NCBI RefSeq assembly: GCF_026262505.1
Contig: NC_067207.1
Location: 32,828,082 to 32,892,081, forward strand
Source: Trichomonas vaginalis G3
Taxonomy: Eukaryota > Parabasalia > Trichomonadida > Trichomonadidae
Direction of reading: 5' to 3'
DNA length: 64,000 nt
Shown here: positions 1 to 11,069 of the stretch, piece by piece
How the letters are laid out: every line of letters begins with the position of its first letter
How positions within the stretch are numbered: the first letter of the stretch is position 1
Position numbers and translations under genes: made by a program
Notes under the pieces: model-generated
Told to the model about the DNA's origin: nothing
What the model saw: only the letters and a program-made list of their open reading frames with translations
Databases searched by the model: none

Positions 1-2115
1 AATGATGAAGGATATAATGAATTAAAATCAACACCAACGAAATGAGTCATAATGTTGGTGGTGTCCTCATTTGATACAGTTTTAGTTTCTGGACTATATG
101 AAAGTTTATTAATGTGCGTGATTCCTTTAAGATTTACTCTATGTTGAACATTTGATAGACCACCAGTAATTCCATTACGGAGAATGTGATAAGCTTCAAC
201 TGAATCTAAAGTCATTGGTAAATTATTTTTTAATGCATAATTTCTTAAATTGATTCTTAAACGTTGAACATCTTCATCTTTATTTGATTTTACGACATTG
301 CAATAACAACACATTAACTGACAATTTTCTTTGGTATGTGGTTTTTCATTATCGATTCTATCCAATGTTGGTTTATTTGCATATGTAAACGCTTTACCAC
401 ACATTTTGCATTTAGATGAAAGGATTAAATCGTGATAGTATTGAAAATCATCCATTGAAACATTATTTTTAGTATCCCTTTCTGCTTTTTCATCTTGTTT
501 CTTATATGATTCAATTTTATATTTCCAATACTTTTTCGTTAATTCAAAACTTGATTCTATCTCTTCCTCAGGATATTTTTCATTAGGATTAAAGTCTTTA
601 TATGCTAAAGCGTAACGAATCATTGAAGCATTCGATGATAAAGAAAGATTATGAAGCATGTCAATTTTATAAACAAATGTTTCTTCAATAATTTTATCGA
701 TTGGGTCAATCATAATTTCAACATCTTTATTGCAATAATGAATAAAATATTCTAATCTATTCTTAAAATTTTTAGCATCATTGAGATATATTTGATAATC
801 ACTATCTGATATAGTTTCTTGAGTTAATGCTGAATAAAATGAATCTTTCGTGAATGGTTCCTCTTTATATAATTCTTCTTCGTAATTTTCCCATGTGATG
901 AATTGATAAGGGAAAAAGGATTTAACACGTGATTTATTGTTTCCGAAATCTTGAGTGAATTGGTCTAATGTCCCACCCGCTATATAATTTCTGATGTCAA
1001 TAAATCTCAATTCATATGGAACGTTTGTTTTCTTTACAATGATTTGCTTAAATTGTGAAGATGAACCCAGCATTGATTTTATTTTCCATTTTGCAGTGTT
1101 TAAATCACGAAGAATTAAATTTAAATCAAACTTTCCCGAATTAAAACCTATGATATTCACTTTATTGAATTCCTCATCTAGAAGTTCTTTAAATGCTTCC
1201 TTCTGTTTTTCATTTAATGTATGAGACAAAGTCCCCCCGTTTGCGGCTTCAATAATTCTTCATATTGTTCAATATTTGATTTAGCAACTAATGAACAGGT
1301 TGAAAATAAAAACTCAATCCAATCAGAAATAAAAGAATCACTCGAAGTTAAGCAAAAATTCCGCGTATATGTTTTATCATTTAATTTAACCGTTGATGAT
1401 ACCATGAATGGTTTTAAGTAAGCGTTCAAAGTTGCACACTCAGAAAGTTGTAATTCTTCTTTAGTCTCTAATGTTTCAAAGTCAAAAGTAATATAATATC
1501 TTGTCGGTTTATAATATTTCTGCAAATTGTGAGCTAATAACCACTGATATATCTTCTGTTTCGTAATATGTGGTGCATATGGTTGCTGGTCTTTTGCAAT
1601 TGAACGTCTTGAATTAATCTTCCATTATTTTCTTTACATTTCTCACAATGCTTTAAAAATCTTCTTTGGTTTTTCCTTTCTGGATCATCACGGATAGAAT
1701 AAACTTCTTCTTTACAATATGGACAAACTTTATAGCCGGTGAGTGCTTCAACGTCTGTTATTCTGTCAGCGTGAAGTTTTCCACATGGACTCTGTGTTAA
1801 TAAAATATTTACTGTTTCAAATTCTGGATCTATCATTATTGATTCCACTAATGGAAAGTCTACCTTATTTATGTCCACGTCTTCTGGTTGAGGATCACAA
1901 TAATAGAAATCAATATTAACATTTAACATTCTCGCTAATCTCTCACTTTCTGATGAAATGTCAAACCCTTCATATGCATCTATTGCTTCATTTAAATAGC
2001 TTCTACGAGTTTTAGGATTAACACCATCAGGAATGTTATAGAAGCGTTTAAATAACCTTCTACCTTCTGCTCTAATTTGATTATCATTCATTTTAGCTGT
2101 TCCGTTTTTGTTCAT
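1..2115 (-). pseudogene. Fossil family B DNA polymerase with HNH block (Maverick-like)
   Basis: This is a protein-primed-type family B DNA polymerase of a Maverick/Polinton-like element that runs off the left edge. On the minus strand I see an Exo I-type motif (DFETLE, near 1.48 kb), an Exo II-type motif (GFNSGKFD, near 1.13 kb), an Exo III-type motif (YCNKDVEIM) and palm motif A (DFNSLYPSS, next to the window edge). Between Exo III and motif A lies a CxxC...TLDRIDN...NCQLMCxxCN block typical of HNH nucleases (about 290-420). A CPYC/CEKC zinc-binding pair is encoded near 1.65-1.73 kb. The ATG at 2113-2115 follows the TTTTTATTC...TAAATG motif shared with the other elements. The gene looks broken, with at least one break in view. 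Confidence 0.75.
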
Positions 2116-2164
2116 TTATGTAAGAATAAAAAATTAAAAAATAAATAAAAATAAAGTTTATTTT

Positions 2165-3267
2165 TTAAAGCCCATAAAATGAATTAAGAACACATAAATT
2201 TTTATCATCTGCGACGTGACGAATACATTTTAATTTACTCAAGAATGCGTACCCTGATACATTAAATCTAATTCCTGTCTTATTTAATTTCACAACTTTG
2301 AAAAGGAATGTATGAATAGCTATAAAATGATGAGAAGATGTTTTATGGGTTGCTTCCATTTTTTCTGAAATAAATGAATAAATATAATGCTTATACGTTT
2401 TCATATCTTTTATATTCTTAATAACGAATGGTATAGACCTTTCCACTTCGTCTTCCTTCGGTGCTGTTCTTTCATATGAAACATTATTGTATCTTCAATA
2501 ATGAAACCACAATCACACAAAATTTTATAGGTTCCAATGGTTTCTTTTGATTTTTTATCTAATAAATCAAAAACTTTATCAACACCTGTGCATTTATTTA
2601 AATAATAATTTGTGTAAATATCATGATCTTCTTTCTTAATCGTATTAGTTGCATATGTCACGTTTTTAAGAGCTTTTTTGAATTTTTGGAATCTAAAGGT
2701 GGTGAAAGTAGGATACAGGGTATTCTTCATTATCAATAAATTGTAACTTATGTTTACGAATAAATTTAGTACCTTCTTCTGAAAGTGTTTCGTCTATTTC
2801 ACCATCTAATAAATTTTGTGTTGATTCTGAGACATAATTTTTATATCTTTCTACATGAGATTTCTGAACTTCTGATTCTGAAGCTGGGATATTCATTAAA
2901 CCCTCTACTTCATTTTCATTATATTTTTCAACTTCTCTTAATTCCTTAATTTTTTCATCTATTTCATCTCTTATTTTTTTCAGTCTTTCAATTTCATCGT
3001 ATTCATCATCTTTAATCGTTCTTCATAATATTCAGGGAAAACATCAGGTTCTTTAGGTTTTTCTTCTTCAGATGTGGGATATAAGAAATTTATAACATCA
3101 TCTTTATTCATTTTTCCATCATAATCTAAATCATTTAATAACTCGGCAAATTTTTGACAATTTCTTAAATAATATTTATCAACTTCATAACCCACCTCCT
3201 CTAATATATCCTTTATTTCCTCGTTTGTGAATCCTAATTTTTTAACGTTGTTAGTTTTGACGCTCAT
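2165..3267 (-). pseudogene. Fossil gene upstream of the polymerase, Maverick-like
   Basis: This gene of unknown function lies directly upstream of, and on the same strand as, the fossil polymerase. Its first about 60 residues (L-x(4)-EIK-x(2)-LEE...YY-x(2)-N-x-K...LND pattern) resemble the start of the 39486 gene in the inner Maverick, which also precedes a PolB. That parallel placement supports a common element type. The ATG at 3267 follows an A/T-rich TTTTTTATTTTG stretch. The coding region is in several pieces, so the gene is a fossil. It is the last recognisable part of this element before host-type intergenic DNA begins near 3.3 kb. Confidence 0.6.
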
Positions 3268-3540
3268 TTCATACAAAATAAAAAAATAAAATAATAAACA
3301 TAACTAAGTTTTAATTTTTTCGTAAGACATGAATTTTTAATTTCTTTTACTCGTTTATGAGGTCTTTGATTATGACTTCATTGATTCCATTGAGTAGGGG
3401 TAATTTTAGCTAAAAGTGACACACCTGTAAAAAGTGACACACCCGTGAAGGGTGTGATTACCGATCGGTAATTTCGACAGTTTAGAATTTAAAATTTTTT
3501 ATGGAACTGTTGCGAGTTTCATAAAGAATTTAAGGAATAT

Positions 3541-3668
3541 AAGCAAAGATTTGAATCAAAATCTTAGACCTAAGCCGCTCGATTCGCTCGCGGCTTCCGC
3601 GAATTACAGATCAGCAAAGATTTGAATCAAAATCTTCGAACTAAGCCGATCGCTTCGCTCGCGGCTTT
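3541..3668 (+). repeat. Two-copy direct repeat with internal hairpins
   Basis: Two copies of about 54 bases, spaced about 73 bases apart. Each starts GCAAAGATTTGAATCAAAAT and ends in a GC-rich foldback (AAGCCG...CGGCTT). The unit is much richer in GC than its surroundings, which suggests it came from elsewhere, for example from the end of a transposon. Its family is not recognised. Confidence 0.6.
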
Positions 3669-4423
3669 CTTTATTATTTTAAATTTGCATATTTCCATCA
3701 AAAGTTCATAAGGTAAAAAATTTCGTTTATATTATTGCAAAATAAAATCTTCATTATCAAAATAATATTAAATGATAATATAATATAATTATAAACAACT
3801 ATTATTTAATAAAGTTTAATTGCCAAGGTTCATCTAATTTTTTGATTTTAATGTTTTATGAATTTTATTTATCATGTATATATCTAATGAAGATTATATA
3901 TGTAGAAGATAAGTACCTTAATATGTACGTAAATTTTAATGAAATTTATACAACATTATAAAAATTTATGAATAAAAACTTGATATAAAATAACATTTTT
4001 ATTTTTACTAAGAAAAAAAAGGTTTTTGATAATAAATTTATTTTATTTCGAAAAAGTAGCAATAATCGTAAAAGGGTATTGATAGGCTTGCTAAAGTAAC
4101 TAATTTTAGCTGTCAAATACTTTTGTATTTTGAAGTAAATTAGTATAAATTTGATATTATTTTAACTCCCTTTGAAAACCTCAATTTTCCATACAGAGGG
4201 AACGGGAATAGCATCCAATATTCCCTGAGAATGGTTGCGCATTCTCAGTTCCCTCTATATTTCGAACGAAGCTCTCATCGGTCTTTTTTTTAATACTAAA
4301 CGTTTTTTTTTCCTGTCACTTTTAGCTAAAATTTGGGTTTGCCGATTCCATTCAGGATTTAAACAATGTTTAATTAATCGCGGAATAACATCATCTATAT
4401 ATAGCTTCTTTTATAAAAGATAA

Positions 4424-4472
4424 AATAAACCATTAAAATTAATGTTAATTTTTTTTAATGGTTTATTTTTTA
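4424..4472. repeat. A/T hairpin
   Basis: An inverted repeat with arms AATAAACCATTAAAA and TTTTAATGGTTTATT around a short A/T loop. It could act at an RNA 3' end, but it lies well outside any recognised gene. Function unknown. Confidence 0.5.
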
Positions 4473-4969
4473 TTTCATTATGTATGGGCTGAGTGTAAAT
4501 GTCTTACAATTTTGAAAATTTTTTAAATCTTGATTTATTCAAAAACCGTAAGAATAAAAACCGTAAGAATCATACATTTTTTACTTCATATGTTAAAAAA
4601 ATGATACAAAATCGCTAGATATTGTATGAATTCTTACGTTTACAAAAAAAGTCACAAAACCCTTCCACATATACTACTAATCTTGCAATCTAAATAATTA
4701 ATATATGCAGGTCATTTTATTTTTTTTCTTAATTACATTATATATAATAATAGATTATATGTCAAAATCGAACAAATTGTGAATTTTTACTTTTGAATGG
4801 TATTCAAATTTACCCTCTCCTAAGAAAATGCCCCAACAATATATAAATATATAAAATGCTTTTTATTTTTCAAATGAAAGAGTTTTAATCAAAAGAGAGG
4901 GAGACAAGATAGAAATTAAAAACAAATTTAAAATTATTTGCCAAATTTAAATAAAAATACATACAAAAA

Positions 4970-5773
4970 TTAAACTGTAAGCGCAAAACGAATCGGACTG
5001 TGATCATTGAAGAAATCGTTTGGATTGAAAACAGCTTTGCTGCTTTCAACTGAGGTTGATTCTGATTCTGACGACTCGGACTTAAATGATGATCTGAATT
5101 TCATAAATCTGGAAACTCTGAAGATATTCGGACGGATTTCTTGATATAAATCCGGATTATGAGTGAGTTGATATGAAACATCAGATTCTGTAATTTTGGA
5201 ACCACTAACCGTTGAAAGGCATAAGGCTCTTGCTATTGTTTGTGGATGTGCCTCTTTGAGGATGCCAAGTGCAGCGTTTATGGCGTTATCAATAGAGCAA
5301 TAATCTTGGACTTCTGGTTCCGGTGTGTCCTTAAACCAGTATGTTCCGGTATGAGTTGGTGAAAATTCTGCCGCGTGGGTTGTGAAAAACCTCATCAATT
5401 TTCGACTATCGACATCTGGAATTTCGGCCATAGCTGTCATTTGAGTAATGGAAAGAGGACCGTTTTCTACGAGGAGTCTGTTTATCATATCGAATAATGC
5501 TGTATCTGAGATCGCAAGTGTGGATTGGAGACTCAAAGCCCAACGATCGTCCGCTGAACGATTTATATGAACGAAACGGTCTGACTCTTGCAAGGCCTGA
5601 ACAATTTGACACTTGGATATTGCGGTAGAAGGTGTCCAATCGTTGTCAATGCGAATTGAGCAGGTTAATCCCTGAATGTATTGGTATATATTGTCTGTTG
5701 AGATTATAGCTGATTCATGTGAATTGAAAACAAATAGGATTAATCTTTCAAGGCTCTCATACTGATTATCCAT
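4970..5773 (-). CDS. Hypothetical protein, possibly three winged-helix-like modules
   Basis: A 267-residue host-type protein that I do not recognise. It appears to consist of three modules of about 60-80 residues (about 1-82, 90-150, 163-227). Each has helices followed by a short beta-like end with aromatic residues (RWALS, GTYWFK, NIFRVSR), a layout that resembles winged-helix folds. A Ser/Glu-rich linker (about 228-246) precedes the C-terminus. There is no signal peptide or membrane segment. The start is the ATG at 5771-5773. A nuclear DNA- or protein-binding role is only an inference. It stands alone, with long intergenic stretches on both sides. Confidence 0.6.
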   Translation of the reverse strand: MDNQYESLERLILFVFNSHESAIISTDNIYQYIQGLTCSIRIDNDWTPSTAISKCQIVQALQESDRFVHINRSADDRWALSLQSTLAISDTALFDMINRLLVENGPLSITQMTAMAEIPDVDSRKLMRFFTTHAAEFSPTHTGTYWFKDTPEPEVQDYCSIDNAINAALGILKEAHPQTIARALCLSTVSGSKITESDVSYQLTHNPDLYQEIRPNIFRVSRFMKFRSSFKSESSESESTSVESSKAVFNPNDFFNDHSPIRFALTV

Positions 5774-7252
5774 ATTTTTTTCTGATTGACGATAAAAAAC
5801 TTTTTGATGATACGATTTTGAGTAATTTAACTAGATATCTTATATTAAATGATTCCTGAATTGGCCAACTTCTTTGAGAGAAAAAAAATTGTGAGCAGGA
5901 TCTGGTACATTATTATTCCGATTCAATGCATAGTATAATGGGGATGTTAAATAACTTTTGATAGTTTAATTCAATTTTGTCATGGGATCAAATGTACTAT
6001 CGTAAGATATTATAAAGCTTCTGTTGTCAGTTAAATTAGAAATTGAATTGATTTTTACTTGATTGAATGAGTTATTGAATGGTTTGAATTATTTTTCAAA
6101 TTTTAAATTGAATTTATTTCGAACATATTAGCCTATTTGTAATTAAACAAACTGATATATAAATAAAATACATAACGTTCATTATTTTGCAACTCGAATT
6201 ACATGTGTTCTAAATTCAGTTGTTGATATAATATTATAATTCAATAATCACGTCAAAAGAAATTCAAAACATTAGAAATTATTTCAAAAAGTGTAATGAT
6301 ATTTTGAATAGTTCTTTCAATATTTATTATAATTTTTACAAAATGGAAACTTACAAATAATTTGTGCATTTGATTTAATGACTACAAAAGAATTAATCCG
6401 TATTCTTTTCATTAATTTTACTTTAATAAAGAAACACTGAAATCATTATTATCCGCTGATGGTATGGAAAATATTATACTCGTATCTACACAGACTGAAT
6501 AAAGTCGTTTTTGTGTTTTACATTCGCTTCTTCAAAATTAAATTAATAGGGTGAAAAGATCTTGATTGTTTGTGGTTTGATATCAGTAATTTATAGTCAT
6601 GAATGCGGAAATAACAATATAAACATCTATTTCATCCAAGATGTAAATCTAAATTCGATGAAAATAGCGTAAACAATGATATTAAATTAATAAATCTAAA
6701 TAACCGATAAAGAGTGTCTAATTTTAGGCATTATAATATTGGATGTAAGGAATAGTGTAAAAACTTATTAAAAGTATGATACCGGAAATTCTTATATCAA
6801 AATATGATCAGACACATATTGTCTTACATGTTCCTTATATTATACTCATCAAATCTTTCAGATTTGTATTAAATATTGAAGATCATTCAGTGCTTTGTAT
6901 TAACCGGCTATTTGACTTAATAAATGCTAGCATGATATTTAGTATGTGTATTTCTAACAAGAATATTAATATTTATCCTTACTAATATTTCATCTCAAAG
7001 TAAATCATAGTAAATATAATAAGATCATGTGGTGTATTGCACTAGATAATCCTTGTATAGAGTTCTTAAGAATAATTTATGAAATATTTTATAGCAAACG
7101 AAATATCGAATTCAAAAACACAAGTTGAAGCCAAAATTCTGTTATCAATCGATTTTTTACTATCAAGCTATTCTATATTTATGAGATTATAAATGTTTGT
7201 ATTATCATGATCTAATGAATAACGTACAAAAACAAAAAAAAAATTCAAAAAA
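5774..7252. other. Intergenic region, nothing recognised
   Basis: An A/T-rich spacer between divergently transcribed genes. It has only a few short open frames (such as 6776-6985) without supporting features. Promoters of both flanking genes should lie at its ends. I see no repeat or RNA gene. Confidence 0.5.
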
Positions 7253-8590
7253 ATGGAAAAACGAGAAAAAATAGTAAATCACAACAACCAGCAGTCCCTT
7301 CATTCAAAGAAAGCAGCTGGAATATCATTATCTTCCAAAGCACAATCCAGAATTCAAACAGCAAAAATGGCTGAAAGAAATATCATCAAACCCTCTCAGC
7401 AAAGAAGGATAGAAAGAGAGAAACAAAAGCAGAAACCTCCAATTCCTTCATATATTAAGAAAGAAAACAAAAAGCCTGAAACCCCGAAAAATAACGAAAA
7501 TCTAACAATGAAATCTTACTTAGATGATCCAGAATGTATACAATTACGCGAAGATATAGCCAATGGTGGAAGTATTTCAGACGTTGAAACTGAAAAACTC
7601 ACTGTTTTAACAGCACATTTACGTGAATACGCTGTTCAATGCGGAAAAGAAAGAAATTACTCAGAAGCCAAAATGGCAAACTCAATATTTGACTTTGTAA
7701 ATGGTGAATTGTCTATTAGAAAGTCACAAGTCGTCGTAGATCGGTCTCTTGAAAATAAATTTGAAGAAGATAGAAACGATCTTATCCAAAAACACAAGGA
7801 ACAGCGTGATGACTTAACCCAACGCTTCAACGAGAAAAGGAAAAAGCTTGACGAAAAATTAAACGAAGAAACTGAAAAATTCGAAGAACAATGGCGAACA
7901 GAGATGCCACGAAAATACAGAAAACCATCATCAGCACTTCTAGAGCTGATCGATAAGGAAGATCGCTTTGCAAAAGCTGGAGATTTCGATGGTGCCGCAA
8001 TTGTTAAGAAAGAAGTTGATGCCCTTGAAGAAAAAGAAGCCAGAACAGCTCAAAAGCAAATGATTAAGGATTACAAGTCAGCCAAACGTAAATTAGAAAA
8101 TAAACAAAATAGTGAGCGTGAAACCTTCGAAAACAAATACAACCATCAACTGGAGTGCTTGATTGCACAACAGAAGATTGAATTAGAGCAATCCGATAAC
8201 AGAATGAACGTAATTAATCAAAAACAAATCGAACAACTCAAAGAACCCGTCAAATCTACAAAAATCATGCCAGCGCATGCTCAAACGCACATACCCGTTG
8301 CTCAGAGAGAAAGAATCCTTCCAGATCTCATTGCTCCTAACGATGAAGAAAAAATCCAAGAATTTGAAAGGAAAGAAAGGGAAAGATCCGAGTCCAAACA
8401 AAGCAATTCACCAGATAAAGCTTCTAATAAAGATGATGTTGAACTTTTCATTACAAACGCTGTTGCAGAGCCAGAACCAGAAGAAAACGATTTCGTAAAC
8501 GAAGAAGAAGAAAAGAAAAATGAAGAAAATACTGATGATTTCTCTTTGAGTGGTACAGTCAAGGAGAAACTGGAAGATATGGAAGCATAA
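7253..8590 (+). CDS. Coiled-coil protein, trichomonad type
   Basis: A 445-residue charged protein. The N-terminal about 90 residues are basic and disordered (KKAAGISLSSKAQSRIQ, many K/P). Residues about 95-160 form a helical domain (SYLDDPECIQLRED...AKMANSIFDFVNGEL). Residues about 165-345 are a long coiled coil with runs of K, E, R and Q. The tail (about 360-445) is acidic. There is no signal peptide or TM segment. A cytoskeletal or scaffold role is plausible but is inference. The ATG at 7253 follows the A-rich sequence ATTCAAAAAA, similar to the ATTCAA in front of the ATG at 24193, and codon usage is host-like. It is complete and unbroken. Confidence 0.75.
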   Translation: MEKREKIVNHNNQQSLHSKKAAGISLSSKAQSRIQTAKMAERNIIKPSQQRRIEREKQKQKPPIPSYIKKENKKPETPKNNENLTMKSYLDDPECIQLREDIANGGSISDVETEKLTVLTAHLREYAVQCGKERNYSEAKMANSIFDFVNGELSIRKSQVVVDRSLENKFEEDRNDLIQKHKEQRDDLTQRFNEKRKKLDEKLNEETEKFEEQWRTEMPRKYRKPSSALLELIDKEDRFAKAGDFDGAAIVKKEVDALEEKEARTAQKQMIKDYKSAKRKLENKQNSERETFENKYNHQLECLIAQQKIELEQSDNRMNVINQKQIEQLKEPVKSTKIMPAHAQTHIPVAQRERILPDLIAPNDEEKIQEFERKERERSESKQSNSPDKASNKDDVELFITNAVAEPEPEENDFVNEEEEKKNEENTDDFSLSGTVKEKLEDMEA

Positions 8591-9140
8591 CCCACTTTTT
8601 CTATTTATATTTTATATTTTTGTTTTATTTTGTAAGAATTTAAAAAATAATTACTTTCATTGTTGTATTTACATTGATTCATCATCTTTTTTATCAGTAA
8701 TGAGCAAAGTTAAAGCATTTCTCAGGCATAAAGCACGTTTGATTTGTATCATATCAAATATAATTTTCAAAAACATGTGTTTGAACTTGGATAATCAAAG
8801 ATAAACAAAAATACTTTGGGTACACTTACGTGATAAGCTCTAATATATATCAAATCAAATATAGTGATGTTCCGGTGAAATAAATGCATATATTTGCATT
8901 TCTGCATCAGGATTAGTTCACTTAGATGGAATGTAAAATATATTTTTAATGAATTTTAGACTAATACCATAATATAGAAATCAATGAAAAAATCTTTTAG
9001 GATGTTATGACCGCATTTTAGTAATAAGGTGATATATGTCAAGAGAGATGGTATTTACCATATGTAATTTTCTTTTATAACCCAATATAAAAAATCAAAT
9101 TTAAAAAAATATGTAAATTATCAAAAATACAAACATATTT
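8591..9140. other. Intergenic spacer between convergent genes
   Basis: A/T-rich spacer between the 3' ends of the coiled-coil gene and the seven-TM gene. No gene, RNA or repeat recognised. Confidence 0.5.
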
Positions 9141-10250
9141 TTACTCGCTTTGCATTAGATATATTTCGTTGTCAAGCGGTGTCTCTACTATATAATGGTT
9201 TTCCGCAGATGAATCATATTTTGTTGGTTCGTAGCTTTTATTAAAGAAGAACCACTTCATATCGATTCCTAGTATTATAAAATTCATGATCTCATCAAAA
9301 ATAACTATAATTGAAGCAGGAGAAGATAATAATATCAAAATACTCGAAATAATGGTCATAATTATAGACATAGAGAATATTTGGAAGCTGAAATTGATGT
9401 TCATCTGCAATTTCATCATCAAAATCTCATCAGAATTTGAAAATAACCCGAAAATATGCCCAGCATTGGAAATTCCATCCATAATTGAATGGCAAAGTAG
9501 TAGAGCGGCTATTTCAACGATACAGACCATGACGATACGATAGTAATACTCTGCTTCGGCTAATTCAATGGAAAAACAGTAAAAACAGGACGTGGAGATA
9601 GAAATAAGTACTTCTTTGGCGGTTAATGAAATCCTGTATGTCCCCCAACCGAAAACTGCAAGAATATTGGTGACCAAGAAAAATAATTTTGAAAAAATTT
9701 TCAAAAATGATGAAATTGAAAGTAACGTTTGAGAAATATGGCCGGAAATGCTATATTCGTTCCATGTGTATGCAGAAAAAAAGTTAGAAATGGACTCGAT
9801 AAGGCAGAAAAATAAAAATGATGTGTGTAAGCTAATTACGAAGTGTGGATGCAGAATTTGGTTGATAATCCATGAGATAAATGCTAGTGAATATGCAATA
9901 CCAATGAAAAATTGTATCTGGGGCATAAATTGGTCGCGGCTATCACAAATTTTCTTTGGATTCTTGTATTTGATAAGAATCTTGAACTTTTGGGCACAAT
10001 TGTTAAAAACAATGGGTTGTAATACATAATTTCCTGTGGAAATGATCTGGTATTGTGCAAAATTTTCTTGAGTATCGATATTGATACAAAATACTGAATA
10101 TTTTGATGGTTTATCGTAGATTTCTTTCGTAAATGATTTACGCATGCTAAGATCGGATGATTTGAAAAAATAAACGTTGATTGAACTCAAATTTTTGCCT
10201 GCAACAAAAACTGTTATTTGACAGCCTTTCTCTACCCCATATGGCTGCAT
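9141..10250 (-). CDS. GOST-type seven-transmembrane protein (Lung_7-TM_R-like)
   Basis: A multi-pass membrane protein. A luminal beta-type N-terminal domain (about 110 residues) is followed by about seven hydrophobic segments, starting at QIQFFIGIAYSLAFISWII, and a polar cytoplasmic tail. The segment ILAVFGWGTYRISLTAKEV resembles the conserved G-x-G/Y...L region of the GOST family (TMEM87, GPR107/108, Ptm1), which act in Golgi and endosomal trafficking. The first in-frame ATG is at 10248-10250. The frame stays open without an ATG up to about 10397, and no clear signal peptide is visible. Either the start is at 10250 or the 5' end has decayed. The fold assignment is by pattern only. Confidence 0.65.
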   Translation of the reverse strand: MQPYGVEKGCQITVFVAGKNLSSINVYFFKSSDLSMRKSFTKEIYDKPSKYSVFCINIDTQENFAQYQIISTGNYVLQPIVFNNCAQKFKILIKYKNPKKICDSRDQFMPQIQFFIGIAYSLAFISWIINQILHPHFVISLHTSFLFFCLIESISNFFSAYTWNEYSISGHISQTLLSISSFLKIFSKLFFLVTNILAVFGWGTYRISLTAKEVLISISTSCFYCFSIELAEAEYYYRIVMVCIVEIAALLLCHSIMDGISNAGHIFGLFSNSDEILMMKLQMNINFSFQIFSMSIIMTIISSILILLSSPASIIVIFDEIMNFIILGIDMKWFFFNKSYEPTKYDSSAENHYIVETPLDNEIYLMQSE

Positions 10251-11069
10251 GTTCAATGCTTGTTCATGGACCTTGACATGCAGCCATCGCTTGGCCGCCA
10301 AAATCAACGAAAGCGTTGAATTTTTTTTCTGATGATTTTTGACGATAGAAAAAAAAAGTTCTTTGAAATTTAGAATTCGAAGGAAGAGAATTAGAAATCA
10401 AAAAAGGAATTTGTTTCACATATACACTAAATAGATTTTAGATCAAATGAAAAGATAACGCTTCTAAGAAAGGCCAGACATCTAAGAAGAAATGTCACTC
10501 TTCCTTCACAATTTCAGTATTATCACCAATGAATCAATAACTATACCTTTGCCTATATTTTTGGCAATAGGACATAAATTTTACATATAATCTCTCCAGC
10601 ACCGGTTAAAAACAGGCAAATTCCAACCCATGGTTATTCACATGTTTATGTATATATATTTACCGTGTAATTGTCCTATGTTTGAATATAACTTTTAAGA
10701 TTCTGAATGAATGAAATTATTTATTTTTCTGTTTTCCAATTGATATTGTAGTTCATGATGATAGTAAAAAGTTCTTATTCATATTATATAATTCCTCTAT
10801 TTCTTGAACTTACTTTTCATGCATAAACGAATCAAATATTTCCAAGCATCAATATCTAATGATTGAAAATACACTGTAGTGTTTCAACTACTGTGGTGTC
10901 TAGTTTTCAATATATTCGCATGTTAGATAGAAGAAATATGCTTAGAATGATAAATCATATTGCAGAATGAATAGAAGTATATGATTGTTCAAAAAAAAAT
11001 AATAATAACATAAAAATTTTACATAACAAACAAAATAAAAACATATAAATTAGAGTACTGCAATATTAA
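10251..11069. other. Intergenic region left of the TTAA transposon
   Basis: No gene. The last part (about 11016-11069) resembles the sequence just downstream of the second glycine-rich gene (about 16131-16180). It is therefore the original 3' flank of the first glycine-rich gene, now separated from it by the inserted element. A GAAAACTA-type inverted pair near 10860-10915 is the only other structure noticed. Confidence 0.5.

Larger units (their letters stand above)
1..3300 (-). mobile_element. Partial Maverick/Polinton-like element (fossil)
   Basis: This is a fragment of a virus-like DNA element, recognised from a family B polymerase and an upstream partner gene in the same order as in the inner Maverick at 36-39.5 kb. 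Only the replication module is visible. No terminal repeat can be assigned at its right side, where similarity to element genes stops near 3.3 kb. It is broken at several points and is more diverged from the inner Maverick than the third element is, so it belongs to a different subfamily or is older. Confidence 0.65.
3301..4969. other. Intergenic region with repeats and hairpins
   Basis: No convincing gene. It contains a short tandem repeat of an AAAGTGACACACC unit (3413-3450), the perfect palindrome TTACCGATCGGTAA (about 3459-3472), and two copies of a GC-richer repeat (3541-3667). It also has an inverted pair of AATTTTAGCTAAAAGTGACA (about 3405 and 4313), a strong A/T hairpin near 4424-4472 and a tandem AAAACCGTAAGAAT (about 4545-4570). 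A 62-residue open frame at 4235-4423 has no features that support it as a gene. Confidence 0.6.

Noticed and set aside
1221-1421. Plus-strand open frame near 1.2-1.4 kb
   Set aside because: It lies opposite polymerase motifs of the minus-strand fossil.
3404-4333. A 930-bp element bounded by AATTTTAGCTAAAAGTGACA inverted repeats
   Set aside because: The repeat contains its own palindrome (TTTTAGCTAAAA), no target duplication is visible, and the internal sequence has no shared structure. Kept only as a repeat note.
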